Source: JBPCOI01 sp051000395
GTDB lineage: Bacteria > Actinomycetota > Actinomycetes > Mycobacteriales > Jatrophihabitantaceae
Reading direction: 5' to 3'
Length of the DNA stretch: 25,310 bases
Assembly: GCA_051000395.1 (NCBI GenBank)
Contig: JBPCOI010000064.1
Span: 1 to 25,310, forward strand
Numbering within the stretch: the first letter of the stretch is position 1; the number at the start of each line of letters is the position of its first letter. Positions 1-8,080 of this stretch are shown here, piece by piece. The notes beneath the pieces are model-generated. The model made no database searches, was not told the DNA's origin, and saw only the letters and a list, made by a program, of their open reading frames with translations. Both the position numbers and the translations under genes were made by a program.

Positions 1-117
1 AAAATCCTCGCCACCCGCTACCGCCGCACCTGGAACGACCTCGAACTCACCATCCGGTGCGTATTCCGAATCCTCCGCTACCGCCACTTCACTGGCGCAA
101 ACGGAGAGGGCTTATGA
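1..117 (+). mobile_element. C-terminal fragment of an unidentified protein, possibly a transposase
   Basis: An open frame enters from the left edge and stops at the TGA at 115-117, giving 38 residues rich in Arg, Tyr and Trp (for example RYRRTW near residue 6 and RILRYRHF near residue 24). I do not recognise the family. The basic, aromatic-rich tail and its position directly against a truncated mhpB-like gene are what an insertion-sequence transposase tail would look like. The stop codon lies inside the 16-bp sequence that recurs inverted at the far end of the window. The transposase reading is inference. Confidence 0.35.
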
Positions 118-127
118 ATAGTGTTCA
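112..127 (+). repeat. Left copy of a 16-bp perfect inverted repeat bracketing the window
   Basis: TTATGAATAGTGTTCA at 112-127 is the exact reverse complement of 25276-25291. The flanks of the two copies show no further obvious similarity. The left copy covers the end of the possible transposase tail and the start of mhpB homology, so part of it may be an insertion-sequence terminus. A 16-bp perfect match placed at both extremes is very unlikely to be chance. Confidence 0.7.
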
Positions 128-540
128 ATGGCTTCTTCTACGACATGATGCCGAGCCTCTGCATCGGCGCCAAGGCCGAGATCGGCGACTACGACACCGC
201 GGCCGGACCGTTGCCAGTCGATCACGACGCGCCTGGTCGTTGGCGAAGACGGCGCTGGACGCCGAGATCGACGTGACGCCGTCGGAGCGGATGTACGTCG
301 ACGACGGCTTCGCACAACCCTGGAGGTGCTGCTCGGGGCGGCGACCGCATCCCGGTGGCGCCCGGTGTTCATCAACTGCGTCGCCCAGCCTCTCGGGCCG
401 GCGCGCCGCGCTCGCCTGCTCGGTTCGATCATTGGCTCGGCCGCAGCGAACCTCGATCGGCGCGTCCTGTTCCTCGGCTCCGGCGGCCTGTCACACGGCC
501 CCCCAGTTCTCACGCTGAAGGTGGCGACGCGGGAAGACGG
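121..540 (+). pseudogene. mhpB: Decayed 2,3-dihydroxyphenylpropionate 1,2-dioxygenase (MhpB-like, class III extradiol)
   Basis: Three consecutive pieces in three different frames match MhpB in order. Frame 1 from 121 gives FNGFFYDMMPSLCIG; frame 3 around 240-325 gives MYVDDGFAQPW; frame 2 from about 323 gives PVFINCVAQPLGP and VLFLGSGGLSHGPP. The N-terminal third (about 50 residues) is missing at the junction with the left fragment, and the match fades after about 540, so the C-terminal third is also gone. At least two frameshifts are needed. The family's catalytic His in VDHGF reads Asp (VDDGF), while the later His in GGLSHGPP remains. The enzyme would have cleaved a catechol ring in a meta pathway. 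It now sits just upstream of an intact mhpD-like gene, the remnant of an mhp-type operon. Confidence 0.8.
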
Positions 541-724
541 CATCGCCAACGGCTTCGGTTCCGGCCCGGTCTTTTCGTGCATCACCAACGCCGGGTTCAT
601 GACGAATACATCGACAAACTCGGCGTGCCGATCGTCGAAGCCTCTACAGGCCTCGATAGTCTACCTCGGCGACCGGAGGCGCACCCGATCAGCCGCACTA
701 CCTTGCCGAAGGGACTGAGCAGTC
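541..724 (+). other. Gap between the mhpB remnant and the hydratase gene, no gene recognised
   Basis: Short frames such as DEYIDKLGVPIVEAS (frame 1, near 606-650) read like coding debris but match no family I recognise. The last part supplies a ribosome site, GAAGGGA at 708-714, ten bases before the TTG start at 725. Confidence 0.4.
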
Positions 725-1531
725 TTGAGTGCCCGCACAAGTGATGCCGCCGACGCAGTCGCCCGGCTGACCGCAGCCCAGAACGACCGCACCCCATGTG
801 CTCCGGTCCGCGACCTGCTGCCCGAGGGTGACCTCAGCGCCGCCTACGCCGTGCAGTCGTCCATCATCGGCGCGCGCACCACCGCAGGTGCGAGTCTGGT
901 CGGCCGTAAGATCGGGCTGACCAACCCGAAGGTCCAGGCGCAGCTCGGTGTCGACCAGCCAGACTTCGGCGTCCTGCTCGACGACATGCAGGTGACCGCA
1001 GACGAGCCGGTCGACATCACCCGGCTTCTGCAGCCGAAGATCGAGGCCGAGGTCGCGTTCGTTCTGGCGTCGGACCTTGACCAGCCGCTCGTCACCGAGG
1101 ACGACGTCACCGCCGCAACCGGTTACATCCTCGCTGCGCTGGAGATCGTGGACAGCCGCATCGCCGACTGGGACATCACCATCGTCGACACCATCGCCGA
1201 CAACGGTTCGTCCGGCCTGTTCGTTCTCGGGCCCGGACGGGTCGACATCGGCGGGCTCGACCTGCCCGGCGTGCAGATGACGCTGCGTTCCGGTGGGGAC
1301 ACCGTGTCCAGCGGCAGCGGCGCCGACTGCCTGGGCAACCCGCTGTCCGCAGTCGCGTGGCTGGCCAACACTGCCCGCGACTACGGCGCGCCGCTGCGGG
1401 CCGGCGAGGTCATCCTCTCCGGCGCACTCGGCCCGATGACGCCGGTCCAACCAGGTTCATCGTTCACCGCCGACATCACCGGGCTCGGCACCGTGACAGC
1501 GTCATTTACCGCCGCAAAAGACAGCTCATGA
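725..1531 (+). CDS. mhpD: 2-oxopent-4-enoate (2-hydroxypentadienoate) hydratase
   Basis: This 268-residue protein has the usual length and layout of the MhpD/fumarylacetoacetase-fold hydratases, which add water to 2-hydroxypenta-2,4-dienoate to give 4-hydroxy-2-oxovalerate in meta-cleavage pathways. GRKIGLTNPKV lies at residues 60-70, and the three metal-binding Glu appear as E107 and E109 (in IEAEVAF) and E140 (in AALEIVDSRIADW). The start is TTG with GAAGGGA upstream; no better start is present. The gene ends only a few bases into the start of the mhpF-like gene (the ATG at 1528 overlaps its TGA), typical of an mhp operon. It is the only intact member of that old operon here and could serve the extradiol pathway encoded further right. 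The family call is firm; the exact substrate is inference. Confidence 0.9.
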   Translation: MSARTSDAADAVARLTAAQNDRTPCAPVRDLLPEGDLSAAYAVQSSIIGARTTAGASLVGRKIGLTNPKVQAQLGVDQPDFGVLLDDMQVTADEPVDITRLLQPKIEAEVAFVLASDLDQPLVTEDDVTAATGYILAALEIVDSRIADWDITIVDTIADNGSSGLFVLGPGRVDIGGLDLPGVQMTLRSGGDTVSSGSGADCLGNPLSAVAWLANTARDYGAPLRAGEVILSGALGPMTPVQPGSSFTADITGLGTVTASFTAAKDSS

Positions 1532-1979
1532 CCAGGACGAAGGTCGCCATCATCGGCCCGGGCAACATCGGCACCGACCTGATGATCAAGGTCATGCGTC
1601 TGTCCGAGCACCTCAAGATAAGGGCGATGGTCGGCATTGACCCCAACTCCGACGGGCTTGCCCGCGCCAACCGGATGGCGTGCCAATAACCTCCGATGGC
1701 GTCGACGGCCTCATCGCGATGGACGGCTTCGACGACATCGCGATCCTCTTCGACGCCACCTCTGCGAAGGCGCACATCGCCAGCGCGGCCAAGCTCGCCC
1801 CGCTGGGCAAGCAGCTCATCGACCTCACGCCGGCGGCCATCGGGCTGTACGCGGTGCCGGCAGTGAATCTCGAGCAGCACCTGGACGCGCCGAACATCAG
1901 CATGCTCACCTGCAACGGGCAAGCCACGATCCCGATCGTGGCCGCGATCGTCGATGTCGCGCTCGACCTCGCAGGCATT
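1528..1979 (+). pseudogene. mhpF: Truncated, frameshifted acetaldehyde dehydrogenase (acylating), MhpF-like
   Basis: The reading starts at ATG 1528, overlapping the hydratase stop, with an NAD-binding GPGNIG at residues 10-15 and GIDPNSDGLARANRM. At about 1678 one base seems to be missing: the frame runs into RMACQ-stop, while adding one G restores the family sequence MGVPIT followed by SDGVDGL. The second part (from about 1680, next frame) keeps FDATSAKAH, DLTPAAIG and the active-site Cys in LTCNGQATIP, then homology stops at about 1979. Roughly half of the usual 310-320 residues, including the dimerisation part, is gone. The intact enzyme would convert acetaldehyde to acetyl-CoA with an aldolase partner. 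No aldolase (MhpE) is seen in the window. Confidence 0.85.
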
Positions 1980-2019
1980 AGACCGGATCCACCGCGTGAC
2001 CCTGAGTTGATCAGGCCGC

Positions 2020-2139
2020 ATGCTATTCGATCTTCGTGGCCTCGAGGTCCTGCGTGACCTCGGCGTCGAGGAGCAGGCGACCTGGATCGCCACGCTCTGG
2101 AACCTGAGAGAGCGTTCAGAAGCTCTGCGTACGCGCTGA
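2020..2139 (+). pseudogene. Short coding remnant, possibly an FAD aromatic hydroxylase fragment
   Basis: Thirty-nine residues beginning LFDLRGLEVLRDLGVEEQ resemble in layout the segment of FAD-dependent phenol and 3-hydroxyphenylpropionate hydroxylases where the substrate loop leads into a DDE-LR-LG helix. The preceding bases in another frame give ELIRPHAIR, which would fit the residues just before. The match is weak and too short to assign. Its place among mhpB, D and F remnants is the main support. Confidence 0.2.
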
Positions 2140-2160
2140 TCGGCATGTTACTGGTGGGAA

Positions 2161-2174
2161 AGGAGTGAACTCCT
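2161..2174. repeat. Small perfect hairpin
   Basis: AGGAGT and ACTCCT form a 6-bp inverted repeat around GA. No T-run follows, so it is not an obvious terminator. It lies in the decayed left region and its role is unknown. Confidence 0.3.
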
Positions 2175-2198
2175 GATAGGTCGGTTCGTCCCGCCTCC

Positions 2199-2274
2199 TT
2201 GACGCGAGCGGGTCCCTGAGCGTAATTTCCCTCATAGAATTGCTGGCCTAGATGCCTACCCACCCAGTCAGCTA
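2199..2274 (+). promoter_or_regulatory. Candidate promoter and operator remnant (site D)
   Basis: TTGACG at 2199-2204 is followed after 16 bases by CGTAAT (2221-2226). Further on, CCACCCAGTCAGCTA at 2260-2274 matches CCACCTAGTCAGCTA upstream of the ABC permease (16890-16904) at 14 of 15 positions. GGCCTA occurs near 2245-2250. It precedes the livF-like remnant. The resemblance to the other sites is seen directly; function is inferred. Confidence 0.35.
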
Positions 2275-2314
2275 CCACTGTGGCGTCGTCGGTGACGGAG
2301 AGGAGGACATCCAG

Positions 2315-2626
2315 ATGTCGGCCCTCGGGTTGCGGGACATCCAGGTCAGGTATGGCGCGATCCCTGTGATCAACGCCGTCGATCTGCAGAACGTCGACAA
2401 TGGCAGCCAGGCGATGACGATCGACCTGGACCCGACCGCATCGAGCAGCCTCGCGTTGAAGACACTCGTCGAAGCCGTCCACGGCAATAGCCCGCTCAGC
2501 ACCTGGTACCCAGTCAGACGACGCTTCTCGACCAATCCAAGATCAAGGGATTCTGCGCACACCGTAAGTGCACGGGCAGTTGAAGCGGCTAAAGGAGCGC
2601 CCGCAGACCGGACGGCCGGCACGTAG
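2315..2626 (+). pseudogene. Probable N-terminal remnant of a LivF-type ABC transporter ATPase
   Basis: ATG 2315 has a very good ribosome site, AGGAGG at 2301-2306, eight bases upstream. The first residues (LGLRDIQVRYGAIPVINAV) fit the first two strands of branched-chain amino-acid ABC ATPases (LivF/LivG: L.VRDL.VRYG....L..VDL). No Walker A, Q-loop or signature follows. After about residue 25 the frame continues into sequence I do not recognise (IDLDPTASSSLALKTLVEAV) and stops at residue 103, so the frame is probably a fusion of debris. An unrelated small protein cannot be excluded. From 2627 to 2757 nothing is recognised except the upstream region of the regulator gene. Confidence 0.35.
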
Positions 2627-2757
2627 AGTGATCCACGGCTGCGTGTAGCTCACCGACCTCGTTCCCACGGCGCGTCGGACCGCTCGACGGCCCGAAGGCT
2701 GCGTCCGGCGGCCATAGGCACATGCGATCGGCCACATCGACAGGGAAGGACGCGCGA

Positions 2758-3480
2758 ATGAGCGCAGAGGTCCGTGCAAGCGCGCTGTCGCCGGTTGCGC
2801 GCAAGCCGCTGTACGAACGGCTTGTCGAGCATCTCCGCGCCTACGTGATCGAGGCAGGGTTGTCGGCCGGTGACCGGCTGCCTGCTGAGCGGGAGCTAGC
2901 CGAGAGGTTGGGGGTCAGTCGAGCCTCCGTCCGGCAGGCGATTGTTGCGCTCGAGGTTCAGGGAGTCGTGGACGTCCGCCATGGAGAGGGCGCCTTCTTG
3001 CGAGTCGCTCGACTCGACACCTTGCCGATGACACAGTTGATGGAGCTCAAGCGGAGGCTTCCCGACATTCTCGACGCCCGCGAGGCGATCGAGAGAAAGC
3101 TCGCAGAGTTGGCGGCGCGGCGCCGGGACAAGGCCGATCTGAAAGCCTGTGAGGCGGCGCTGAACAAGATGCACAGAGAGATCGCCAATGGTGCAATCGG
3201 AGAGCAGGGGGATCAGGAATTTCACCGGAGCGTCGTACGTGCTGCCAAGTCAGAATTGCTCGCGCGCATGTACGGCATCCTGCTTGAGGACATCGCCACG
3301 TCTCGCCACGAGTCACTGAGCCAGGTGGGCAGACCGGTGGAGTCCCTGGCGCAACACCGGCGCATCTTCACGGCTATTCGTGACGGTGACGGAGCAGCCG
3401 CGTCCACTGCCATGCGCGATCACCTGAAGACCGTTGGGGCCGTCAAACTGCTGACCTGGTCACCCTCTTCGACCGAATAG
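2758..3480 (+). CDS. GntR family transcriptional regulator, FadR/FCD subfamily
   Basis: This 240-residue protein has an N-terminal winged helix-turn-helix (about residues 15-85) with the family pattern LPAERELAERLGVSRASVRQA and a HGEGAFL wing. It is followed by an all-helical FCD ligand-binding domain whose metal-site residues are visible as DQEFH and two later His (AQHRRIF and MRDHLKT). ATG 2758 is preferred over an in-frame ATG at 2722 because AGGGAAGGA lies at 2742-2750. FCD regulators usually bind a small carboxylic acid and act as repressors of the neighbouring catabolic genes. It is the only regulator in the window, so it is the natural candidate to bind the similar operator-like sites near 8.1, 8.2 and 16.9 kb. 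The gene is convergent with the GMC gene. Family is sure; targets and ligand are inferred. Confidence 0.92.
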   Translation: MSAEVRASALSPVARKPLYERLVEHLRAYVIEAGLSAGDRLPAERELAERLGVSRASVRQAIVALEVQGVVDVRHGEGAFLRVARLDTLPMTQLMELKRRLPDILDAREAIERKLAELAARRRDKADLKACEAALNKMHREIANGAIGEQGDQEFHRSVVRAAKSELLARMYGILLEDIATSRHESLSQVGRPVESLAQHRRIFTAIRDGDGAAASTAMRDHLKTVGAVKLLTWSPSSTE

Positions 3481-3510
3481 CCTCAGGTTACGTCGCTGCG
3501 TGGCCGGCGA

Positions 3511-5076
3511 TCAGCGGATCCTTCCACGGATCAAGTCGGCTGCACGCTCGGCAATCATGATGACCGGCGCATTGGTATTGCCGCGCACGATCGATGGCAT
3601 CACCGACGCATCGACGACGCGCAGGCCGTCCACGCCCAGGACCGATAGATCGTTGCCGACGACCGACCCGATGGCGCAGGTCGAGGTCGGGTGGAAAAGC
3701 GTGTGGCCGTTCCGGCGCACGAAGTCAAGGAGATCGCGGTCACTATCGCCCTCGGGGATTCGGAACGCGTCCGTCACCAGTTGCTTCATCGCTGGCTGCT
3801 GGGCGATGTCGAGTGCCACTCGCAGGCCGTCGACGATGCACTGCCGATCCCCGGCGCTGTCGAGGTGTCTGTTCAGGATGCGCGGCGCTGCGTCCGGTGC
3901 GGCCGAGCGAAGCGTGACATCGCCGCGGCTGCTGGGTTTGAGCATGTTCGGGCCGAACGCGATTCCGTCGGCGACCGGCGCGCCAAGTCCTTCGTCGTAG
4001 AACAGTGCGGGCGCGCACTGGAACTGGATGTCCGGTGCGTCCAACATGTCGCACGTCCGGATGAAGCCGCCGGATTCACCGAGATTCGAGGTGAGCGGCC
4101 CGCGCTTGACGCTGTCGAACAGTGCGACGTTCTCGGGGCTGAACGCGGTCCGCAGGGACGGTTCAGCCGTCAGGTAGTTGAGCATGACGAGCAGGTGGTC
4201 CTGAAGACCCTGCCCGACCGGCAGGTCGCTCACCAGATCGATGCCGAAGGCGGCCAACTGTTCAGCCGGTCCGACTCCTGACCTCAGCAGAATGTGCGGC
4301 GAGCCGTACGCGCCGGCCGCCAGGACAACCTCGCGGTCCGCGTGCACCTGGTCGATGTCGCCGCCGCGGCTGATCTGAACCCCAACGGCGCGACGACTCC
4401 GGAAGCTCACCCGGTGCACCAGCGCGCCCGTGATCACGGACAGGTTCGGCCGTCTCATCGCCGGATGCAGGAACGCTGTCGCTGCACTGCAGCGCATGCC
4501 GTCGCGCTGGGTCACTTGGTAGCGGCCGAAGCCGATCTGGTCGGCACCGTTGAAGTCGGGATTACGGTCGTAACCGGCCTCCTCGGCGGCGTTGACGAAA
4601 ACGTCGGCGAATGGGTGGTTAGACCGGCTATCCGCGACCGAGAGCGGTCCGCCGACGCCATGAAAGCCATCCACCCCCCGCTCGTTGTCCTCCGAGCGAA
4701 TGAAGTAGGGCAGGACATCGTCGAAGCTCCACCCCCGAGCGCCGCCGGCGGCCCACTCGTCATAATCGGCGCGGCTGCCGCGGATGTAGATCATGACGTT
4801 GATCGAGCTGCAGCCGCCGAGTACCCGCCCGCGCGGCAGGGATAGCCGGCGCCCACCGAGACTGGGCTCCGGTTCGCTGTCGAAGTCCCAGTCCATCCGG
4901 GTCTTGAACAGGGCGGTCACCGCGGCCGGAATCCGGATCTCGTCGGCGGAATCGGGTGGTCCAGCCTCGATCAGTGCAACGCTCACGCCGGGGTCCTCGC
5001 TGAGACGTGCGGCCAGCGTGCAGCCGGCGCTGCCGGCGCCGGCAATGACGTAGTCGAAGTGCGCAGTGTCGGACAT
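3511..5076 (-). CDS. GMC family FAD-dependent alcohol oxidoreductase (choline dehydrogenase-like)
   Basis: This 521-residue protein is a full-length glucose-methanol-choline oxidoreductase. The FAD-binding GAGSAG is at residues 13-18 and LPRGRVLGGCSSINVMIYIRG at about 80-100. The C-terminal part carries the active-site His462 in FHPTSTCAIG and Asn at 500/502 in GNTNAPVIMIAERAAD. Members oxidise primary or secondary alcohols, reducing FAD and passing electrons to oxygen or a carrier. There is no signal peptide, so it acts in the cytosol. ATG 5076 lies 8 bp after the amine oxidase stop, with GAGG upstream, so it is the last gene of the binding protein, amine oxidase, GMC operon. The likely job is oxidation of a hydroxyl on an amino-alcohol-type substrate or its deaminated product. 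The substrate is not readable from sequence. Confidence 0.9.
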   Translation of the reverse strand: MSDTAHFDYVIAGAGSAGCTLAARLSEDPGVSVALIEAGPPDSADEIRIPAAVTALFKTRMDWDFDSEPEPSLGGRRLSLPRGRVLGGCSSINVMIYIRGSRADYDEWAAGGARGWSFDDVLPYFIRSEDNERGVDGFHGVGGPLSVADSRSNHPFADVFVNAAEEAGYDRNPDFNGADQIGFGRYQVTQRDGMRCSAATAFLHPAMRRPNLSVITGALVHRVSFRSRRAVGVQISRGGDIDQVHADREVVLAAGAYGSPHILLRSGVGPAEQLAAFGIDLVSDLPVGQGLQDHLLVMLNYLTAEPSLRTAFSPENVALFDSVKRGPLTSNLGESGGFIRTCDMLDAPDIQFQCAPALFYDEGLGAPVADGIAFGPNMLKPSSRGDVTLRSAAPDAAPRILNRHLDSAGDRQCIVDGLRVALDIAQQPAMKQLVTDAFRIPEGDSDRDLLDFVRRNGHTLFHPTSTCAIGSVVGNDLSVLGVDGLRVVDASVMPSIVRGNTNAPVIMIAERAADLIRGRIR

Positions 5077-5084
5077 GGACGACC

Positions 5085-7016
5085 TCAGCAGTGATGGTGT
5101 GCCGGGGGCACGTCGAGCGCCGGGTTGCGCGGGAAGAATCCCCAGGGGACCAGCAGGAATCCAGCGTGCTCCACCGGCATCACCGGCCAGTCCTCCGGCC
5201 GCGCGACATGACTGATGCCAAAGGTGTGCCAGACCACGATGTCAGTGTTCTCGATGGGCCGGTCCGCGGTCGACCATTCCGGCAACCCTGCACCGCCGGA
5301 GTGTTGGTTGGGATACTCGCCGCCGGCGTGGCGCTGCTCGGCGTCGAAGGCGGTGACCCAGACGTTGTAACGCGCGAACCCGCCGCGAATTCCGATGGCA
5401 CTCTCCGGCGGCGCGAGGATGGTCGGCGTGTACATCGGCCTGAGCCGGTAGGCGGTCGGCTTGCCTACGTGATTGCGCCGATGGCCGCTGGAGATGACCC
5501 ACGTGCGACCGGCAGCGGGGTCGACGACGCGCCTCGCCTCGCTCTCACACGTCAGGGACGTACTCTGGGTGACCATCGCGCTGCCGTACGGGTTCGCCGG
5601 GCCGATCTCGGCGGCGACCAGGTCGACCTCACTCACCGTGTTATCCACGCCATCGATCTCCGCGTCCAAACGGACGTTGAACAGGTGCTGGTGATGCGGA
5701 GCGGACAGCCCGGGAGCGATCATCGTCGCGTGCGCCGGCTCCGATCCCGGTTCGATCGCCGCGGTCTGCAGGATTCCGGTGAGCTTGACGTCGTACTCGA
5801 TCGTGCCGTCCTGATAGAAGTACCAGTAGTACCCGTATTCGTAATTGAGGTTGGTGCAGATCGCCGAGATTACGAGCCGTCGAGAGCGCCGGACCTCCGT
5901 ATCGCCTGCCGGGAAGTCCCAGTGCTTCCAGAGGATGCTTGCATCCTCCTCGTGAAGGCAGACGGCATTGCGCACGGTGACCGGCTCGCCGTCGTCATCA
6001 TGCAGGACGGCATCGAAGTAGTGGATCTCGCCGAGACAATCGCACCCGAGCGCGAGCGAGTTGACGCCCTTTCCGACTCCGAAATCGCCAAGGTCGAAGG
6101 CGTGCTGGAAGAAGTGTGAAGGGCTGACATCGCCGTAGGGGACGATCATTTCCGATAGCGCAGCCCGGTAGAGGATGGGACGAACCTCGTCGCCGTCCTC
6201 GTACCCGACGGTGTGCAGTACTAGACCCTCCCGCCCATTGAAGGAGAAGCGGAATCGCCAGCGCTGCCAGCGGATTTCGTGCCCGTGTACCGAGAAGCTC
6301 GGTCCTTCTGGCTGGATCACGTCGAGCGGCCGGAGACCCTGACGCAGAGGGCCGACCGATGCCGCGTCGTAACGGCCGGGGTCGTCCGGGATGGGAACGG
6401 GTGCTTCCAGATCGACGACGCGGATAACCGCTTCTGCGCCAAGGTCGACGTAAGCGACCACGCCCTCGATCGGTCGCGCGTACGGGGTGTCGCCGGGGTT
6501 CTCGACGTAGTAACTCAGCGAGGCGACCACTCGCCGGCCTTGCTCCTCGGGCACACCGAAGTTGCCGACCATCCAGGGGTCGACGCGGACCTTGTCCAGA
6601 TCGTCGATGCCACGCCGACGCACTGCGTCCTGCCAGCTCTGGTTAGCGCGGATGACGCGCTCCGCGACGATGAGATCCTCCATCAACAGCGCAGCCTGAA
6701 GGCCCGGTCGCGCCGTCCATTTGGTGACCCTACCGGCGGTGATAGACACCACGCCATCGTGCAGCGTCCCTGCAATACGATCGATGACGACGACGAAGGC
6801 AGACCGATCGATCGCGTCGCCAGCCCGGAAGGATCGAACGATCGACTTCGCCGGCTCGTCCAACCGGATCATCGCGAATTTTGCCGACGCCCGCAGATCC
6901 AACTCGCGTTGCGCGATGCCGCGCGCCTCACGGATCTCGTCTGCGCTGAGTGGGTTGAGCGGGTGATCCAGGACGTCGTCGTCGCAAGCGCCGGCTGCCT
7001 CGATCCGGTCGGCCAC
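5085..7016 (-). CDS. Copper-containing primary amine oxidase (TPQ enzyme)
   Basis: This 643-residue protein matches bacterial copper amine oxidases, which convert a primary amine and O2 to aldehyde, ammonia and H2O2. The topaquinone-forming Tyr392 sits in TNLNYEYG, the catalytic base is D308 in HAFDLGDFGVG, and the copper ligands are H442 and H444 (HHQHLFNVRLD) and H603 (FGISHVARPEDWPVMP). LGCDCLGEIHYF near 323-334 is also typical. The start is GTG with GAGGAGGGA eight bases upstream. No signal peptide is seen, so it should be cytosolic as in Arthrobacter enzymes. It lies 15 bp after the binding-protein gene and 8 bp before the GMC gene. All cofactor residues are present, so it should be active. 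It suggests that an aryl-alkylamine is a substrate or intermediate. Confidence 0.95.
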   Translation of the reverse strand: MADRIEAAGACDDDVLDHPLNPLSADEIREARGIAQRELDLRASAKFAMIRLDEPAKSIVRSFRAGDAIDRSAFVVVIDRIAGTLHDGVVSITAGRVTKWTARPGLQAALLMEDLIVAERVIRANQSWQDAVRRRGIDDLDKVRVDPWMVGNFGVPEEQGRRVVASLSYYVENPGDTPYARPIEGVVAYVDLGAEAVIRVVDLEAPVPIPDDPGRYDAASVGPLRQGLRPLDVIQPEGPSFSVHGHEIRWQRWRFRFSFNGREGLVLHTVGYEDGDEVRPILYRAALSEMIVPYGDVSPSHFFQHAFDLGDFGVGKGVNSLALGCDCLGEIHYFDAVLHDDDGEPVTVRNAVCLHEEDASILWKHWDFPAGDTEVRRSRRLVISAICTNLNYEYGYYWYFYQDGTIEYDVKLTGILQTAAIEPGSEPAHATMIAPGLSAPHHQHLFNVRLDAEIDGVDNTVSEVDLVAAEIGPANPYGSAMVTQSTSLTCESEARRVVDPAAGRTWVISSGHRRNHVGKPTAYRLRPMYTPTILAPPESAIGIRGGFARYNVWVTAFDAEQRHAGGEYPNQHSGGAGLPEWSTADRPIENTDIVVWHTFGISHVARPEDWPVMPVEHAGFLLVPWGFFPRNPALDVPPAHHHC

Positions 7017-7031
7017 GATTCGGTTCCCTCC

Positions 7032-7985
7032 TCAGTGTGTCGGAGACGGTCCAGGCATGCCGGGCAACAGGTTCGACAACGGGTCGCCCCACTTCTTGGC
7101 AATGCCTTGCATAACGCCGAGTTCGTAGATCTTCTTGATGCCCTCGGTGACCACGCCGATGAGGGCCGTGTCGTTCTTGCGCATGCCGACGACCACAGTC
7201 TCGGGATTCACAACCAGCGGAAGCACCTCGACGTCGTTGTACTTAGTCGCATAGTAGCCGAGCACCGGACCATCCTGGAAGTAGGTGTCCACCCGCCCGG
7301 CCAGCAGTGCCGAGAATGCGGCGGTGTCCTGCGGAAGGGTCACGATGTTCATCGGTGTCTTGCCCTGGGCCTGGAACTGCTTGTTCAGCTTCGTAAGGTA
7401 TTGCGCGGTAGTCGAACCGAGTTGCGTCGCTACCGACTTTCCGGCCAGATCGTTTAAGGCCTTGATGTTCGCGGGATTTCCCTTTTTTGTGATGAAACCC
7501 TGGGTGTCCTGCAGATACGGGATCTGGGCCAGCACCTTGTCGTGGTCAGCCTCGCCATTGATGCCGTTGATGATCGCGTCGCACTTACCGCCCTCTAACG
7601 CTGAGAAGATGCCCACGTAGCCGGTCTGGACCCATTCCACATGGACGCCCATCGCACCCGCCAATGCATTCGCAACGTCGACGTCTATACCCGTCGGCTT
7701 GTTGTCCTGAATGAATGTGTACGGCGGGTACACGATGTCGGCGCAGATCTTGATTACCCCTGCTGCCTTAATATCCGGCGGCGCGACGAGGGTAAAGGCA
7801 CCTGACGACCCCGTGGATCCGGTGCCCGTACCACCGGAGTGCGTGCCCGCGGATGGGGACGCGGACTTGCTGGGGTTGCTACCCGAGCTGTCGCACGCTG
7901 TGACCGTGAGCAGCACCGCGGCGAGCAGGGCCGCCGCAGCGGTTGTCCGGGATCGCGCCGATCTCGTTCCACATGAGCTGATCAT
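7032..7985 (-). CDS. ABC transporter substrate-binding lipoprotein, polar amino acid type (copy 1)
   Basis: This 317-residue protein starts at ATG 7985; a longer frame to 8117 lacks family similarity and would cover the promoter. The N-terminus is a lipoprotein signal with basic residues, a hydrophobic stretch and VTAC at 28-31, followed by a Ser/Gly/Thr linker to about 62. The body is an SBP family 3 domain: ICADIVYPPYTF, NKPTGIDVDVANALAGAMG, KCDAIINGINGEADH, PYLQDTQGF, GKSVATQLGSTTAQY, VDTYFQDGPVLGYY. It is attached to the outer face of the membrane and would capture an amino-acid-like or cationic solute. It is a clear paralogue of the binding protein at 21648-22601, with the same length and shared blocks. 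No permease lies beside it, so it probably delivers to the permease/ATPase at 17.1-18.7 kb. It is the first gene of an operon with the amine oxidase and GMC genes. Confidence 0.93.
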   Translation of the reverse strand: MISSCGTRSARSRTTAAAALLAAVLLTVTACDSSGSNPSKSASPSAGTHSGGTGTGSTGSSGAFTLVAPPDIKAAGVIKICADIVYPPYTFIQDNKPTGIDVDVANALAGAMGVHVEWVQTGYVGIFSALEGGKCDAIINGINGEADHDKVLAQIPYLQDTQGFITKKGNPANIKALNDLAGKSVATQLGSTTAQYLTKLNKQFQAQGKTPMNIVTLPQDTAAFSALLAGRVDTYFQDGPVLGYYATKYNDVEVLPLVVNPETVVVGMRKNDTALIGVVTEGIKKIYELGVMQGIAKKWGDPLSNLLPGMPGPSPTH

Positions 7986-8080
7986 GCGACTTTCCACCTC
8001 GATGTTTGGGGCGAGTGGGAGCTGTCCGTGTTGCGATCCGACCTGTCGTGCCTGTGCGATCGTCGGCCGGTGTGTAGGTG

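Noticed and set aside
1613..2482. A 289-codon minus-strand frame over the mhpF remnant and livF-like remnant
   Set aside because: It is antisense to recognisable coding remnants and shows no family motif.
6279..7457. A 392-codon plus-strand open frame opposite the amine oxidase and binding-protein genes
   Set aside because: It is antisense to two well-supported genes and has no recognisable motif. Such long antisense frames are common in GC-rich DNA.
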